A DNA stretch of 64,000 nt from positions 692,381 to 756,380 of the forward strand of contig NZ_JALBFU010000001.1 of assembly GCF_022662575.1 (NCBI RefSeq), given 5' to 3'. The notes under the pieces were generated by a model. That model saw nothing but the letters and a program-made list of their open reading frames with translations, was not told the origin of the DNA and did not search any database. Below, piece by piece: positions 8,672 to 18,829 of the stretch. The stretch's first letter is position 1. Each line of letters opens with the position of its first letter. Both the position numbers and the translations under genes were made by a program. This DNA is from Luteimonas aquatica (GTDB lineage: Bacteria > Pseudomonadota > Gammaproteobacteria > Xanthomonadales > Xanthomonadaceae).

Positions 8672-9778
8672 TCAGGGCAGCAGACGCTTGCCGCTGGCGC
8701 TGTCGAAGAAGTGCATGCGCTCGGCCTCGTAGCCCAGGTGCACGGTCTGCCCGACCTGGGGCAGGTTGTAGGGCGGCAGGCGCACGACCAGGTCGCAGCC
8801 GCCGCAGCCGAGGTTGATGTAGGCCTCGCTGCCCACCGGCTCCACGGTTTCCACTTTCGCCGGCAGCCGGCCGACGTCGCCCTCGTGGCTGAGGTGCATG
8901 TCCTCCGGGCGCAGCCCGACGGTCAGCTCCCTGCCCACGTACGGCTGCAGCGCCGCGCGCATCGCCGCGTCCGGCCGCAGCGGCAGTTCGACGCCCTCGG
9001 CGATGCGCAGGCGCAGCCCGCCGTCGCCGTCTTCTCGCAGGGGACCGAACAGCAGGTTCATCTTGGGGCTGCCGAGGAACGTCGCCACGAACAGGTTGGC
9101 GGGCTGCTCGTACAGCGCCATCGGCGTGTCGATCTGCTGGATCTCGCCCTTGTCCAGCACCACGATGCGCTGCCCCAGGGTCATCGCCTCCACCTGGTCG
9201 TGGGTGACGTACACCATGGTCGTGCCGAGCTTGCGATGCAGGCGCGAGATCTCCACGCGGGTGCTGGCGCGCAGCTTGGCGTCGAGATTGGACAGCGGCT
9301 CGTCCAGCAGGAACACCTGCGGCTGGCGCACCAGGGCGCGCCCGAGCGCCACGCGCTGGCGCTGGCCGCCGGACAGCGCGGCCGGCTTGCGGTCCAGCAG
9401 CGCGTCCAGTTCGAGCGTTTTGGCCGCCTCGGCCACCCGCGCGGCGATCGCCGCCTTGTCGTGGCTGCGCAGCTTCAGCCCGAAGGCCAGGTTCTCGGCC
9501 ACCGACATGTGCGGGTACAGGGCGTAGCTCTGGAACACCATGGCGATGTCGCGGTCCTTCGGCGCGACCTCGTTGACCACGCGCCCGCCGATGCGCAGCG
9601 TGCCGGCGCTGATCGTCTCCAGCCCGGCGATCATCCGCAGCAGGGTCGACTTGCCGCAGCCCGAAGGGCCCACCAGCACCAGCAGCTCGCCGTCGCCGAT
9701 CTCGAAGGTGGCGCCGGCCACGCCGACGAAGCCGTTGGGATAGACCTTGCGCACTTGCTCGAGCTGGACACTGGCCAT
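8672..9778 (-). CDS. ugpC: Orphan sugar ABC transporter ATPase (UgpC/MalK/MsiK type)
   Basis: A 368-residue ABC ATPase. Walker A is GPSGCGKSTLL, the signature is LSGGQRQRVALGRA, Walker B is FLLDEPLSNLD, and the H-loop is in VTHDQVEAMTLG. A C-terminal TOBE/regulatory region (about 235-368, including GLRPEDMHLS) is typical of carbohydrate importers of the UgpC/MalK/MsiK group. The ATG at 9778 has GGAG upstream; a 41-residue longer reading is not supported by the family. No permease or binding protein is adjacent. The only sugar permeases in the window (24241-25940) lack an ATPase, so this protein probably energises them. It is divergent from the GH1 gene, with a LacI-type site in the shared spacer. 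Confidence 0.9.
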   Translation of the reverse strand: MASVQLEQVRKVYPNGFVGVAGATFEIGDGELLVLVGPSGCGKSTLLRMIAGLETISAGTLRIGGRVVNEVAPKDRDIAMVFQSYALYPHMSVAENLAFGLKLRSHDKAAIAARVAEAAKTLELDALLDRKPAALSGGQRQRVALGRALVRQPQVFLLDEPLSNLDAKLRASTRVEISRLHRKLGTTMVYVTHDQVEAMTLGQRIVVLDKGEIQQIDTPMALYEQPANLFVATFLGSPKMNLLFGPLREDGDGGLRLRIAEGVELPLRPDAAMRAALQPYVGRELTVGLRPEDMHLSHEGDVGRLPAKVETVEPVGSEAYINLGCGGCDLVVRLPPYNLPQVGQTVHLGYEAERMHFFDSASGKRLLP

Positions 9779-9900
9779 GCGTTCTCCGCTGATTCGATGG
9801 ATGCTCCGGCCGCGTCCTGGCGCCCGTGGCGGCGGCCTCGGACCGCGAAACTGCCGCCGTTCGCCCTTACATTGGGCCGGAACATTGCGGTATTCTGGCA

Positions 9901-9914
9901 TGTAATCGTTTTCA
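9901..9914. promoter_or_regulatory. LacI-type operator in the ugpC / GH1 divergent spacer
   Basis: TGTAATCGTTTTCA matches the LacI/CcpA-type consensus TGNAANCGNTNNCA at every fixed position. It sits 35 bases upstream of the GH1 start codon and 123 bases upstream of the ugpC start. It shares the TGTAA.CG.TT..CA frame with the perfect palindrome at 33216-33229, so the second LacI protein (32168-33175) is the likeliest binder. Binding is inferred. Confidence 0.55.
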
Positions 9915-9948
9915 TGCCACCGTGCCGACAGAAAGAGGATTCCGGCTG

Positions 9949-11370
9949 ATGAGCCAAGCGCAAGTAGCAGCAGTTTCGACGCCGATCAAGCTCCCGTCGA
10001 ATCATCCGTTCCCGAAGGGCTTTTTGTGGGGCGCCGCCACCGCGGCCCACCAGATCGAAGGCTCGCCGCTGGCCGACGGCGCCGGCCCCAGCATCTGGAC
10101 GCGCTTCGCGCACACCCCCGGCATGACCCTCAACGGGGATACCGGCGATGTCGCCTGCGACCACTACCGGCGCTGGAAGGACGATGTGAAGCTGATGCGC
10201 GAGCTGGGCCTGCAGGCCTATCGCTTCAGCGTGTCCTGGTCGCGCATCCTGCCCGAGGGCACGGGGCGGGTGAACCAGGCGGGCGTGGACTTCTATTCCC
10301 GGCTGGTCGACGAACTGCTGGCCAACGGCATCGAGCCGCTGCTCACCCTCTACCACTGGGACATGCCGGCCGCGCTCGACGACCGCGGCGGCTGGCTCAA
10401 CCGCGACAGCGCCGACTGGTTCGCCGAATACGGATCCGTGCTGTACCGCGCGCTCGACGGCCGGGTGAAGAAGTGGGTGACGCTCAACGAGCCCTGGGTC
10501 ATCACCGACGGCGGCTACCTGCACGGCGCGCTCGCCCCCGGCCACCGCAGCCGCTACGAGGCGCCCATCGCCACCCACAACCTGATGCGCGCGCACGGCG
10601 CCGCCGTGCAGGCCTACCGCGCCGAAGGCAAGCACGAGATCGGGCTGGTGGTGAACATCGAGCCGAAGTATCCGGCCAGCGACTCGGCCGAGGACGCCGC
10701 GGCCGTGCGGCGCGCCCACGCCTACATGAACGAGCAGTACCTGCACCCGGCCCTGCTCGGCCACTACCCGCCGGAACTGAAGGAGATCTTCGGCGACGCC
10801 TGGCCGGAATGGCCGGCCGAGGACTTCGCGCTGATCCGCCAGCCGCTGGATTTCGTCGGCATCAACTACTACACCCGCAGCGTCACCCGCGCCGCCGAAA
10901 GCTATCCGCTCAACACCGGCGTGGTGCGCCAGCCGCTGGGCACCTACACCGAGACCGGCTGGGAAGTCTTCCCGCAGGGCCTGACCGACCTGCTGCTGTG
11001 GTTCAAGAAGACCTACGGCGACCTGCCGGTGTACATCACCGAGAACGGCGCGTCATTTTTTGACCCGCCCGTGGCCGATGTCGATGCCGTTTCGGGAGCC
11101 CGCCGCGTGCGCGACCCGCTGCGCATCGACTACCTGCGCAAGCACATCGGCGCCGTCCGCGACGCCATCGACGCCGGCGTGGACATCCGCGGCTACATGC
11201 TGTGGTCGCTGCTGGACAACATGGAATGGTCGCTGGGCTACTCCAAGCGCTTCGGCATGGTGCACGTCAATTACGGCACGCAGGAACGCACCCCGAAGGA
11301 CAGCGCGCGCTGGTATTCTGAGGTGATCGCCACGCACGGCACCAAGCTGGGCGATCCGCTGCCGTACTGA
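9949..11370 (+). CDS. GH1 family beta-glucosidase
   Basis: A 473-residue GH1 protein of the usual length, with the N-terminal signature FPKGFLWGAATAAHQIEG, the acid/base Glu181 in TLNEPWV and the nucleophile Glu365 in YITENGASF. It hydrolyses terminal beta-glucosyl residues of oligosaccharides such as cellobiose, sophorose or aryl glucosides; linkage preference cannot be read. It has no signal peptide, so it is cytoplasmic and needs imported substrate, which fits the ABC importer genes in this window. The ATG at 9949 has AGAGGA upstream. The promoter region carries a LacI-type site. It is followed after 45 bases by zwf, so released glucose can be phosphorylated and oxidised by enzymes of the same run. 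Confidence 0.95.
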   Translation: MSQAQVAAVSTPIKLPSNHPFPKGFLWGAATAAHQIEGSPLADGAGPSIWTRFAHTPGMTLNGDTGDVACDHYRRWKDDVKLMRELGLQAYRFSVSWSRILPEGTGRVNQAGVDFYSRLVDELLANGIEPLLTLYHWDMPAALDDRGGWLNRDSADWFAEYGSVLYRALDGRVKKWVTLNEPWVITDGGYLHGALAPGHRSRYEAPIATHNLMRAHGAAVQAYRAEGKHEIGLVVNIEPKYPASDSAEDAAAVRRAHAYMNEQYLHPALLGHYPPELKEIFGDAWPEWPAEDFALIRQPLDFVGINYYTRSVTRAAESYPLNTGVVRQPLGTYTETGWEVFPQGLTDLLLWFKKTYGDLPVYITENGASFFDPPVADVDAVSGARRVRDPLRIDYLRKHIGAVRDAIDAGVDIRGYMLWSLLDNMEWSLGYSKRFGMVHVNYGTQERTPKDSARWYSEVIATHGTKLGDPLPY

Positions 11371-11415
11371 CCGCCCCCACAACCGGCTACGCGCCGACCA
11401 GGAACCACGCGCCAC

Positions 11416-12846
11416 ATGCACGACTCCCTGCTGCTTTTCGGCGCCACCGGCGATCTTGCGCAGCGCTACCTGTTCCCGTCGCTGCTGCACCTGCTGCGCG
11501 ACCGGCTGCTGCCCCCCGCGTTCCGCGTGATCGCGGTGGGCCGCAGCGAATACGACGACGAGGGATTCCGTGCCTGGCTGCGCGAGCGCATGCAGAACGA
11601 GGACGACCGCGATGCGCGCGCGCTGGAGGACCTGCTGGGACGCATCACCTACCACGCGCTCGACCTCAACGACCCCGAGGCGATGGCCGCGACGCTGTCG
11701 CGATACGCCGACCGCCCCAGCGTCAGCTATCTCTCCACGCCGCCCGACCTGTTCGCGCCGGCCTGCCGCGGCCTGAAGGCGGCCGGCCTGCTCGAGGGCG
11801 AGTCGCGCCTGGTGCTGGAGAAGCCGATCGGCCGCGACCTGGCCTCCGCGCGCGAGATCAACGCCACGCTCAAGGCCGCGCTCGACGAGTCGCGCATCTT
11901 CCGCATCGACCACTACCTGGGCAAGGCGCCGGTGCAGAACCTGCTGGCGCTGCGCTTCGGCAACACGCTGATGGAGGCGGTCTGGCAGCACCGCTGGATC
12001 GAGTCGGTCGACATCCTGGTCGCCGAGACCGCCGGCGTCGACGGGCGCGAGGGCTACTACGCCAACTACGGCGCGCTGCGCGACATGGTGCAGAACCACA
12101 TGCTGCAGCTGCTGGCGCTGATCGCCATGGAGCCGCCGGCCTCGCTCGACGCCGACAGCGTGCGCAACGAGAAGACCAAGGTGCTGCGCGCGCTGCGCCC
12201 GATGAGCGCGGCCGACGCCGCCGCCGACAGCGTGCGCGGCCGCTACGGCCCGGGCGTGGTCGACGGCGAGGCGGTCAAGGGCTTCACCCACGACAGCGAC
12301 GTGGAGACCTTCGTCGCCCTGCGCGCCTGGATCGACAACTGGCGCTGGGCCGGCGTGCCCTTCCGCCTGGTCACCGGCAAGCGCCTGCCCTCGCGCACCA
12401 CCGAGGTGGTGGTCTCGTTCAAGCCGACCTCGCACTGGGTGTTCGAACGCCCCAGCAGGCAGCGCGCCCGCCCCAATCGTCTGCGCATGCGCCTGCAGCC
12501 GGAAGAAACCATCGAGCTCGGCTTGATGGGCAGCCTCGCCGCGCCCGAATGGGGCGCGACCGAGCTGCAGCCGATGTCGCTGGACCTGAGCATGTCGCCC
12601 ACCCCACACCGGCGCATCGCCTACGAGCGGCTGATGGTGGACGCGCTCAAGGGCGACCAGACGCTGTTCGTGCGCGACGACGAGGTGGAAGCGGCCTGGC
12701 GCTGGATCGACAGCATCAGCGATGCCTGGGCCGGCGCCGCGATCCCGGCGCAGGAATACCCGGCCGGCTCCTGGGGCCCGGCGGCGGCGGCGGATTTCCT
12801 GCCGACCACGCTGTTCGGCAACGGGCACAGGAAGAAGCCGGCGTGA
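11416..12846 (+). CDS. zwf: Glucose-6-phosphate 1-dehydrogenase
   Basis: A 476-residue enzyme catalysing glucose-6-phosphate plus NAD(P)+ to 6-phosphogluconolactone. The N-terminal Rossmann motif is LFGATGDLAQRYLFPSL and the substrate-binding signature is RIDHYLGK (with LEKPIGRD before it). The length is normal for the family. It starts the tight run zwf-glk-pgl: its stop codon overlaps the glk GTG start by 4 bases. Together with edd and eda downstream it forms the Entner-Doudoroff route. Confidence 0.97.
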   Translation: MHDSLLLFGATGDLAQRYLFPSLLHLLRDRLLPPAFRVIAVGRSEYDDEGFRAWLRERMQNEDDRDARALEDLLGRITYHALDLNDPEAMAATLSRYADRPSVSYLSTPPDLFAPACRGLKAAGLLEGESRLVLEKPIGRDLASAREINATLKAALDESRIFRIDHYLGKAPVQNLLALRFGNTLMEAVWQHRWIESVDILVAETAGVDGREGYYANYGALRDMVQNHMLQLLALIAMEPPASLDADSVRNEKTKVLRALRPMSAADAAADSVRGRYGPGVVDGEAVKGFTHDSDVETFVALRAWIDNWRWAGVPFRLVTGKRLPSRTTEVVVSFKPTSHWVFERPSRQRARPNRLRMRLQPEETIELGLMGSLAAPEWGATELQPMSLDLSMSPTPHRRIAYERLMVDALKGDQTLFVRDDEVEAAWRWIDSISDAWAGAAIPAQEYPAGSWGPAAAADFLPTTLFGNGHRKKPA

Positions 12847-13867
12847 GCCTCGCCGGGCGCCGCACTCTGCTGGCCGACATCGGCGGCACCAATGCCCGCT
12901 TCGCGCTGGCCGACCCGGGCGCGCCGATGCCGTTGCTGAGCGAGAGCGTGCAGAAATACGCGGTGGCCGATTTCCCCTCGTTGGGCGATGCCGCGCGCCA
13001 CTACCTGGAACAGACCGGCGCCGCCGCCCTGCAGGGCGCGGAGATCCGGCAGGGCGTGTTCGCCATCGCCGGCCGCGTCGAGGGCGACATCGGCCGCATC
13101 ACCAACCATCCCTGGGTCATCTCCAAGTCGCGCACCTGCCAGGCGCTCGGCCTCGACCGCCTGGAGCTGGTCAACGACTTCGCCGCGCAATCGATGTCGG
13201 TGGTGCTGCTGCAGGCCGACGACGTCACGCCGGTCGGCGGCGTCGCCTGGCGTCCGGACCCCGAGCCGCGCGATCGCGTCTATGCCGTCATCGGCCCCGG
13301 CACCGGCCTGGGCGTCGGCGTGCTGGTGGTGCGCGGCGGGCAGCACTGGGCGATCGAGACCGAGGGCGGCCATGTCAGCTTCCCGCCCGGCACGCCGGAA
13401 GAGATCGCCATCCTAGAACGCCTTTCCGCGCAGTTCGGGCGCGTCTCGAACGAGCGGCTGATCTGCGGCCCGGGCCTGGTGAACATCCATCGCGCGCTCT
13501 CGGAGATCGCCGGCGCCGATCCCGGGCCGATGACGCCCGAGGACATCACCGCGCGCGCGGCCCAGGGCGACCTGCGCTGCATGCGCAGCATCGACGTGTT
13601 CTGCGCCGTGTTCGGCGCCATCGCCGGCGACCTGGTGCTGACCACCGGCGCCTGGGACGGCGTGTTCCTCACCGGCGGCCTGGTGCCGAAGATGCTCGAC
13701 GCGCTGCGCCATTCCGGCTTCCGCCAGCGCTTCGAGCACAAGGGCCGCTTCTCCTCGAACATGGCCCGCATCCCTTCGCTGGCGGTGCTGCACCCCAACG
13801 CCGGCCTGCTCGGCACCGCCGCGATCGCGCGGCGCGTGGCCGCCGAAGACCTCCCCGCCGGGCCGCG

Positions 13868-13871
<4 letters not shown>
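12843..13871 (+). CDS. glk: Glucokinase (bacterial Glk type)
   Basis: A 342-residue ROK-unrelated, E. coli-type glucokinase that phosphorylates glucose with ATP. Visible motifs are the phosphate-binding LLADIGGTNARFALAD near the N-terminus, VNDFAAQ (catalytic Asp), GPGTGLGVG and EGGHVSFPP. The GTG start overlaps the zwf stop codon, and its own stop overlaps the pgl GTG, so all three should be translationally coupled. It would phosphorylate free glucose released by the GH1 and GH65 enzymes. Confidence 0.95.
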
Positions 13872-14608
<737 letters not shown>

Positions 14609-14740
14609 TGCCGCGCGCGCTCCTCCGCTCCGACGACGCGAAACGCAAACGCGGACGAGACCGGCAACGATGGGGCGCATGATGTCCAACGGGCATCGGC
14701 CCCCGCTCCGCTCCCCCACCCGCTCCAGCCCTTTCCGCCA

Positions 14741-16657
14741 ATGAGCCTGCATCCCCGCATCGCCGCCGTCACCGACCGCATCCGCAAGCGCAGCGCGCCA
14801 TCGCGCGCCGCCTACCTGGCCGGCATCGAGGCCGCGCATCGCGACGGGCCGATGCGCACGCGCCTGTCCTGCGGCAACCTCGCGCACGGCTTCGCCGCCT
14901 GCGGCCCCACCGACAAGGGCCGCCTGCGCGCCGATGCCGCGCCCAACCTCGGCATCGTCAGCGCCTACAACGACATGCTCTCGGCGCACCAGCCGTTCGA
15001 GCGCTATCCCGAGACGATCCGCAGGATCGCGCGCGATCTCGGCGCCACCGCCCAGGTCGCCGGCGGCGTGCCGGCGATGTGCGACGGCGTCACCCAGGGC
15101 CGCGCCGGCATGGAACTGTCGCTGTTCTCGCGCGACGCGATCGCCCAGGCCGCCGCGATCGGGCTGTCGCACGACATGTTCGACAGCACGCTCTACCTCG
15201 GCGTCTGCGACAAGATCGTGCCGGGGCTGCTGATCGGCGCCCTCGCCTTCGGCCATCTGCCGGCCGTGTTCGTGCCCGCCGGACCGATGACGCCCGGCAT
15301 TCCCAACAAGAAGAAGGCGGAGGTGCGCGAGCGCTACGCCGCCGGCGAGGCGACCCGCGAGGAACTGCTCGAGGCCGAGGCCGCGTCCTACCACGCGCCC
15401 GGCACCTGCACCTTCTACGGCACCGCCAATTCCAACCAGGTGCTGCTCGAGGCGATGGGCGTGCAGCTGCCCGGCGCCTCCTTCGTCAATCCGGACACGC
15501 CGCTGCGCGAGGCGCTCACGCGCGCGGCCACCGAGCGTGCGCTGCGCATCAGCGCGCTCGGCGCCGACTACCGGCCGTTCGGGCGCCTGATCGACGAGCG
15601 CGCCATCGTCAACGCGCTGGCCGCGCTGATGGCCACCGGCGGCTCCACCAACCACACCATCCACTGGGTCGCGGTGGCGCGCGCGGCCGGCATCGTGCTG
15701 ACCTGGGACGACATCGACGTCATCTCGCAGGCGGTGCCGCTGCTGGCGCGCGTGTACCCCAACGGCGAGGCCGACGTGAACCGCTTCGCCGCCGCCGGCG
15801 GCATCGCCTTCGTGTTCCGCGAGCTGCTCGACGCCGGCCTGATGCACGAGGATATTCCCACCGTCGTCGCCGGCGGCATGCGCGCCTACTGCGACGAGCC
15901 GCGCCTGCAGGACGGCGCACTGGCCTACTCGCCCGCCGTGGAGGCCAGCGCCGACAGCGCGGTGGTGCGCCCGGTCTCCGACGCGTTCGAGGCACAGGGC
16001 GGACTGCGGCTGCTGCGCGGCAATCTCGGCCGCTCGCTGATCAAGCTCTCGGCGGTGAAGCCGGAATTCCGCCGCATCGAGGCGCCCGCGGTGGTCGTCG
16101 ACACCCCGCAGGCGCTGAACAAGCTGCACGCGGCCGGCGGCCTGCCGCAGGACTTCGTCGCCGTGGTGCGCTACCAGGGCCCGCGCGCCAACGGCATGCC
16201 CGAGCTGCATTCGCTGGCGCCGCTGCTGGGCATGCTGCAGAACCAGGGGCGACGCGTGGCGCTGGTCACCGACGGCCGCCTGTCCGGCGCCTCGGGCAAG
16301 ATCCCGGCCGCCATCCACATCACCCCGGAGGCCGCGCGCGAAGGCCCGATCGGCAAGCTGCGCGAGGGCGACATCATCCGCCTGGACGGCGAGGCCGGCG
16401 TGCTGGAGGCGCTGGTCGACGCCGAGGAATGGAACGCGCGCGCGATCGCGCCCAACACCGCGCCGCACGCGCACGACCTGGGTCGCAACCTGTTCGCCTA
16501 CAACCGTGCCATGGTGGGACCGGCCGATCGCGGCGCGCTGTCGATCTCCTGCGGTCCGCCCTCGGCCGACGGCAGCCTCTGGGAATACGACGCCGAATAC
16601 GACCTCGGCCACGACGCGGCCGCGGCCGAAGCGCCGCACGAGGCCAAGGATGCGTGA
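14741..16657 (+). CDS. edd: 6-phosphogluconate dehydratase
   Basis: A 638-residue member of the IlvD/Edd iron-sulfur dehydratase family, converting 6-phosphogluconate to 2-keto-3-deoxy-6-phosphogluconate. Hallmarks are [57 protein letters not shown] and the C-terminal [12 protein letters not shown]. The cluster-ligand cysteines in CDG, VCDK and the GTCTF region are present. Length and start (MSLHPRI) are normal for Edd. It is separated from eda by a block of repeats. Confidence 0.97.
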   Translation: MSLHPRIAAVTDRIRKRSAPSRAAYLAGIEAAHRDGPMRTRLSCGNLAHGFAACGPTDKGRLRADAAPNLGIVSAYNDMLSAHQPFERYPETIRRIARDLGATAQVAGGVPAMCDGVTQGRAGMELSLFSRDAIAQAAAIGLSHDMFDSTLYLGVCDKIVPGLLIGALAFGHLPAVFVPAGPMTPGIPNKKKAEVRERYAAGEATREELLEAEAASYHAPGTCTFYGTANSNQVLLEAMGVQLPGASFVNPDTPLREALTRAATERALRISALGADYRPFGRLIDERAIVNALAALMATGGSTNHTIHWVAVARAAGIVLTWDDIDVISQAVPLLARVYPNGEADVNRFAAAGGIAFVFRELLDAGLMHEDIPTVVAGGMRAYCDEPRLQDGALAYSPAVEASADSAVVRPVSDAFEAQGGLRLLRGNLGRSLIKLSAVKPEFRRIEAPAVVVDTPQALNKLHAAGGLPQDFVAVVRYQGPRANGMPELHSLAPLLGMLQNQGRRVALVTDGRLSGASGKIPAAIHITPEAAREGPIGKLREGDIIRLDGEAGVLEALVDAEEWNARAIAPNTAPHAHDLGRNLFAYNRAMVGPADRGALSISCGPPSADGSLWEYDAEYDLGHDAAAAEAPHEAKDA

Positions 16658-16658
16658 T

Positions 16659-16778
16659 GCGGATCCCTCCGCAAGAGCCCGCACGTCCTTCAATGCGGGT
16701 CCTTCCGCAAGAGCCCGCACGTCCTTGTGCGGACAATCCAATGCGGGGTTTCCCGCGAGCGCCCGCGCCTGCGGGCGG
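16659..16778. repeat. Three tandem REP-like two-hairpin units between edd and eda
   Basis: The spacer holds three copies of a unit with two small hairpins: GCGGA-TCCC-TCCGC, then AAGAGC, then CCGCAC...GTGCGG. Unit 1 starts at 16659, unit 2 near 16694, and a diverged unit 3 at about 16742 (GCGGG-GTTT-CCCGC then GCCCGC-GCCT-GCGGGC). The same unit recurs at 54962-55000 and 57784-57820. It may affect mRNA stability between edd and eda. Confidence 0.8.
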
Positions 16779-16802
16779 CCCCTTCGACCCTGACGATCCG
16801 CG

Positions 16803-17471
16803 ATGACTCTCGAAGACTCCCAGCAGCAAGCCGAATCCCTGCTCCGCGCCGCCGGCATCCTGCCGGTGGTCACCGTCGACAGCGTCGATCAGGCCAAGCG
16901 CCTGGCGGACGCGCTGCTCGGCGGCGGGCTCACCGCCCTCGAGCTCACGCTGCGCACGCCGGTCGCGATCGAGGCGCTGGCGGCGCTGAAGCGCGCGCTT
17001 CCGGACATCGTGATCGGCGCAGGCACCGTGCTCACGCCCGAGCAGATCCGCGCCTCGACCGACGCCGGCGCCGACTTCCTTGTCACGCCCGGCACACCGC
17101 CGGCGTTGGCCGACGCCCTGGCGCAGGCACCGATCCCGGCCGTGCCGGGCGGTGCCACGCCCAGCGAGTTTCTGGCGCTGATGGCGCGCGGCTTCCGCGT
17201 CTGCAAGCTGTTCCCGGCCAGCGCCGTGGGTGGGCTGGCCATGCTCAAGGGCCTGGCCGGACCGCTGTCGGGACTCAGGCTGTGCCCCACCGGCGGCATC
17301 GCCGAGGACAACGCCGCCGAGTTCCTGGCACAGCCGAACGTGGTGTGCATCGGCGGTTCGTGGATGGTGCCCAGGGCCTGGCTCGATGCCGGCGCATGGG
17401 ACAAGGTGCGTGAGAGCGCGGCGCGCGCGGCGGTACTGGTGGCGGCGGCGCGCGAACGCGCGGGCGGATAG
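16803..17471 (+). CDS. eda: 2-keto-3-deoxy-6-phosphogluconate aldolase
   Basis: A 222-residue class I aldolase that splits KDPG into pyruvate and glyceraldehyde-3-phosphate. Present are the catalytic Glu in ALELTLRTP, GAGTVLTPEQ, VTPGTPPALA and the Schiff-base lysine in RVCKLFPASAVGG, then CPTGGI. It completes the Entner-Doudoroff set zwf-glk-pgl-edd-eda. About 145 bases of repeat sequence separate it from edd. Confidence 0.96.
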   Translation: MTLEDSQQQAESLLRAAGILPVVTVDSVDQAKRLADALLGGGLTALELTLRTPVAIEALAALKRALPDIVIGAGTVLTPEQIRASTDAGADFLVTPGTPPALADALAQAPIPAVPGGATPSEFLALMARGFRVCKLFPASAVGGLAMLKGLAGPLSGLRLCPTGGIAEDNAAEFLAQPNVVCIGGSWMVPRAWLDAGAWDKVRESAARAAVLVAAARERAGG

Positions 17472-17514
17472 GCGCCCGCGCGATGTCCCCACGATCGCCC
17501 GGGAGGGCGTTCGG

Positions 17515-17793
17515 TCAGGGACAGGGAACGAACACGATGCGCGAGGGGCCGGATCGCGAGCCCCAGGTGATCGGACCGCCATTCGGGCAGCTGTAGTACA
17601 CATACCAGCCCGTCACGGTCTCCTCTCCGGTGAATGCCGATTCGATCACCGAGCCGTAGTACTCGACGACCCCGGCATGTCCGGCCGGCGGCAAGGGATA
17701 GGCGTAACTTCCCCCCGACAGCGATGCAACGGCAAGCACGCCCGCCAGCGCCCAGCGGCGCGGACGGAACGACAACACGGTCCTCTGTTTCAT
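17515..17793 (-). CDS. Small secreted protein, possibly DUF6289-like
   Basis: A 92-residue protein with a basic N-terminus, a hydrophobic segment and a likely signal-peptidase site near GGSYA (about residue 31). The mature part is about 60 residues, rich in Tyr and Gly, with two cysteines (in YYSCPNGG and the C-terminal VFVPCP) that could form one disulfide. The pattern of YY...C near the middle and PC at the end resembles small DUF6289 proteins, but I could not verify this. AGGAG 8-10 bases before the ATG supports expression. Function unknown. Confidence 0.7.
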   Translation of the reverse strand: MKQRTVLSFRPRRWALAGVLAVASLSGGSYAYPLPPAGHAGVVEYYGSVIESAFTGEETVTGWYVYYSCPNGGPITWGSRSGPSRIVFVPCP

Positions 17794-17947
17794 GCCTTCT
17801 CTCCTGAGATGTTGTTGGCATCACGGCAGCCGGCCGGCAAGCGCGCGGCGGGCTGCGCGGCCATCCTAGGACACGCGCACGCGGCTGGATTTCACGCCGG
17901 CATCACGGCCGCGCCGGGTGCTGCGCGGGACGTTGCCGGGCATCGCC

Positions 17948-18652
17948 CTACTGCGTTCCGCGCCGGGTCAGGCGCAATCCGTAGCCGTCGGCGCGCCAGG
18001 CCCAGGCCTGCAGCGCGAACCAGCCCAGCAGCAGCCAGCCGAGCTGCCATTCCAGCGCGTTCTCGACGCGCTCGCGCAGCGCGGAATCGTCGGGCAGCGT
18101 CGAGGTGGCCGCGACGCTCGCCACGCCCAGCAGCAGCATCGCCGCGCACAGCCCGACCATCGCGCGCGCGATCCGCGGCTGCAGGCGTGCGCTCCGCATC
18201 GACAGGCGCATGAAGCCCAGTTGCGCCAGGAAGCCGAAACCGAAGTAGACGATGACGCCGTAACGCCGCAGGAAGCGGTAGGTCTCCCCGTCCGTGCCCA
18301 GGAAGGTGGCGTAGACGGCAAGCGCCAGGCCCGAGCCCAATCCAAGCCCCATGCATAGCGTCGCGGCGCACGCACTGTCCGCATCGCGTACCCATTCGCG
18401 CATCAGCCACCAGTTCAGCAGATGCAGCGCCGCGCAAGGCAGCATCGCCAGGCGGAACAGGTGATTGCCCAGGCCATGCCGCGCCGCCCGGCTGATCGAG
18501 ACGCAGCCGTCCCACACCGGCACGCAGGCGGGGATCAGGCCGTCGCGGATCGACAGCCACCAGGCCAGGTGCACCCCGCCCAGGAACAGCAACGCGATCG
18601 CCAGCGGCAATGGCCAAAGGGGAACGCTGGAGGCTCGCTGCGACTCGGGCAT
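17948..18652 (-). CDS. Multi-pass integral membrane protein of unknown function (Frag1/DRAM-like arrangement)
   Basis: A 234-residue protein starting at MPESQRAS with about six hydrophobic segments: LPLAIALLFLGGVHLAWWL, then LAMLPCAALHLLNWWL, LCMGLGLGSGLALAVYATFL, YGVIVYFGFGFLAQLGF, MVGLCAAMLLLGVASVAA and LGWLLLGWFALQAWAW. The loop with two cysteines after the first helix (IPACVPVWDGCVSISRAARHG) and the arrangement recall Frag1/DRAM/Sfk1-type proteins, a weak similarity judged by eye. A start 51 codons upstream is possible, but that extension is Arg-rich and noncoding in character. Its neighbour is the alpha/beta hydrolase upstream on the same strand. Confidence 0.7.
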   Translation of the reverse strand: MPESQRASSVPLWPLPLAIALLFLGGVHLAWWLSIRDGLIPACVPVWDGCVSISRAARHGLGNHLFRLAMLPCAALHLLNWWLMREWVRDADSACAATLCMGLGLGSGLALAVYATFLGTDGETYRFLRRYGVIVYFGFGFLAQLGFMRLSMRSARLQPRIARAMVGLCAAMLLLGVASVAATSTLPDDSALRERVENALEWQLGWLLLGWFALQAWAWRADGYGLRLTRRGTQ

Positions 18653-18829
18653 GGCGGGCGCGGCATGGGGCCGACGCTGGGAATGGCGCCTTCGCGGCGA
18701 ATCTATCAGCCGGCGCGCAGACTCGCACGCGGCGGTCGGCACACCGTCGCGAAAATCCAGGCCGCCGGCAGGATGCGCGCGCCACGGCTGCTTGCGCTCA
18801 TCCAAAGATGCTGCTCACGCCGCAACCGC

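Noticed and set aside
9779..9901. 41-residue N-terminal extension of the UgpC-type ATPase
   Set aside because: Pro/Arg-rich with no family similarity. The ATG at 9778 has a ribosome site and gives the canonical start MASVQLEQV.
16659..16778. CRISPR array between edd and eda
   Set aside because: The repeats are adjacent diverged hairpin units without regular unique spacers, and no cas genes are present.
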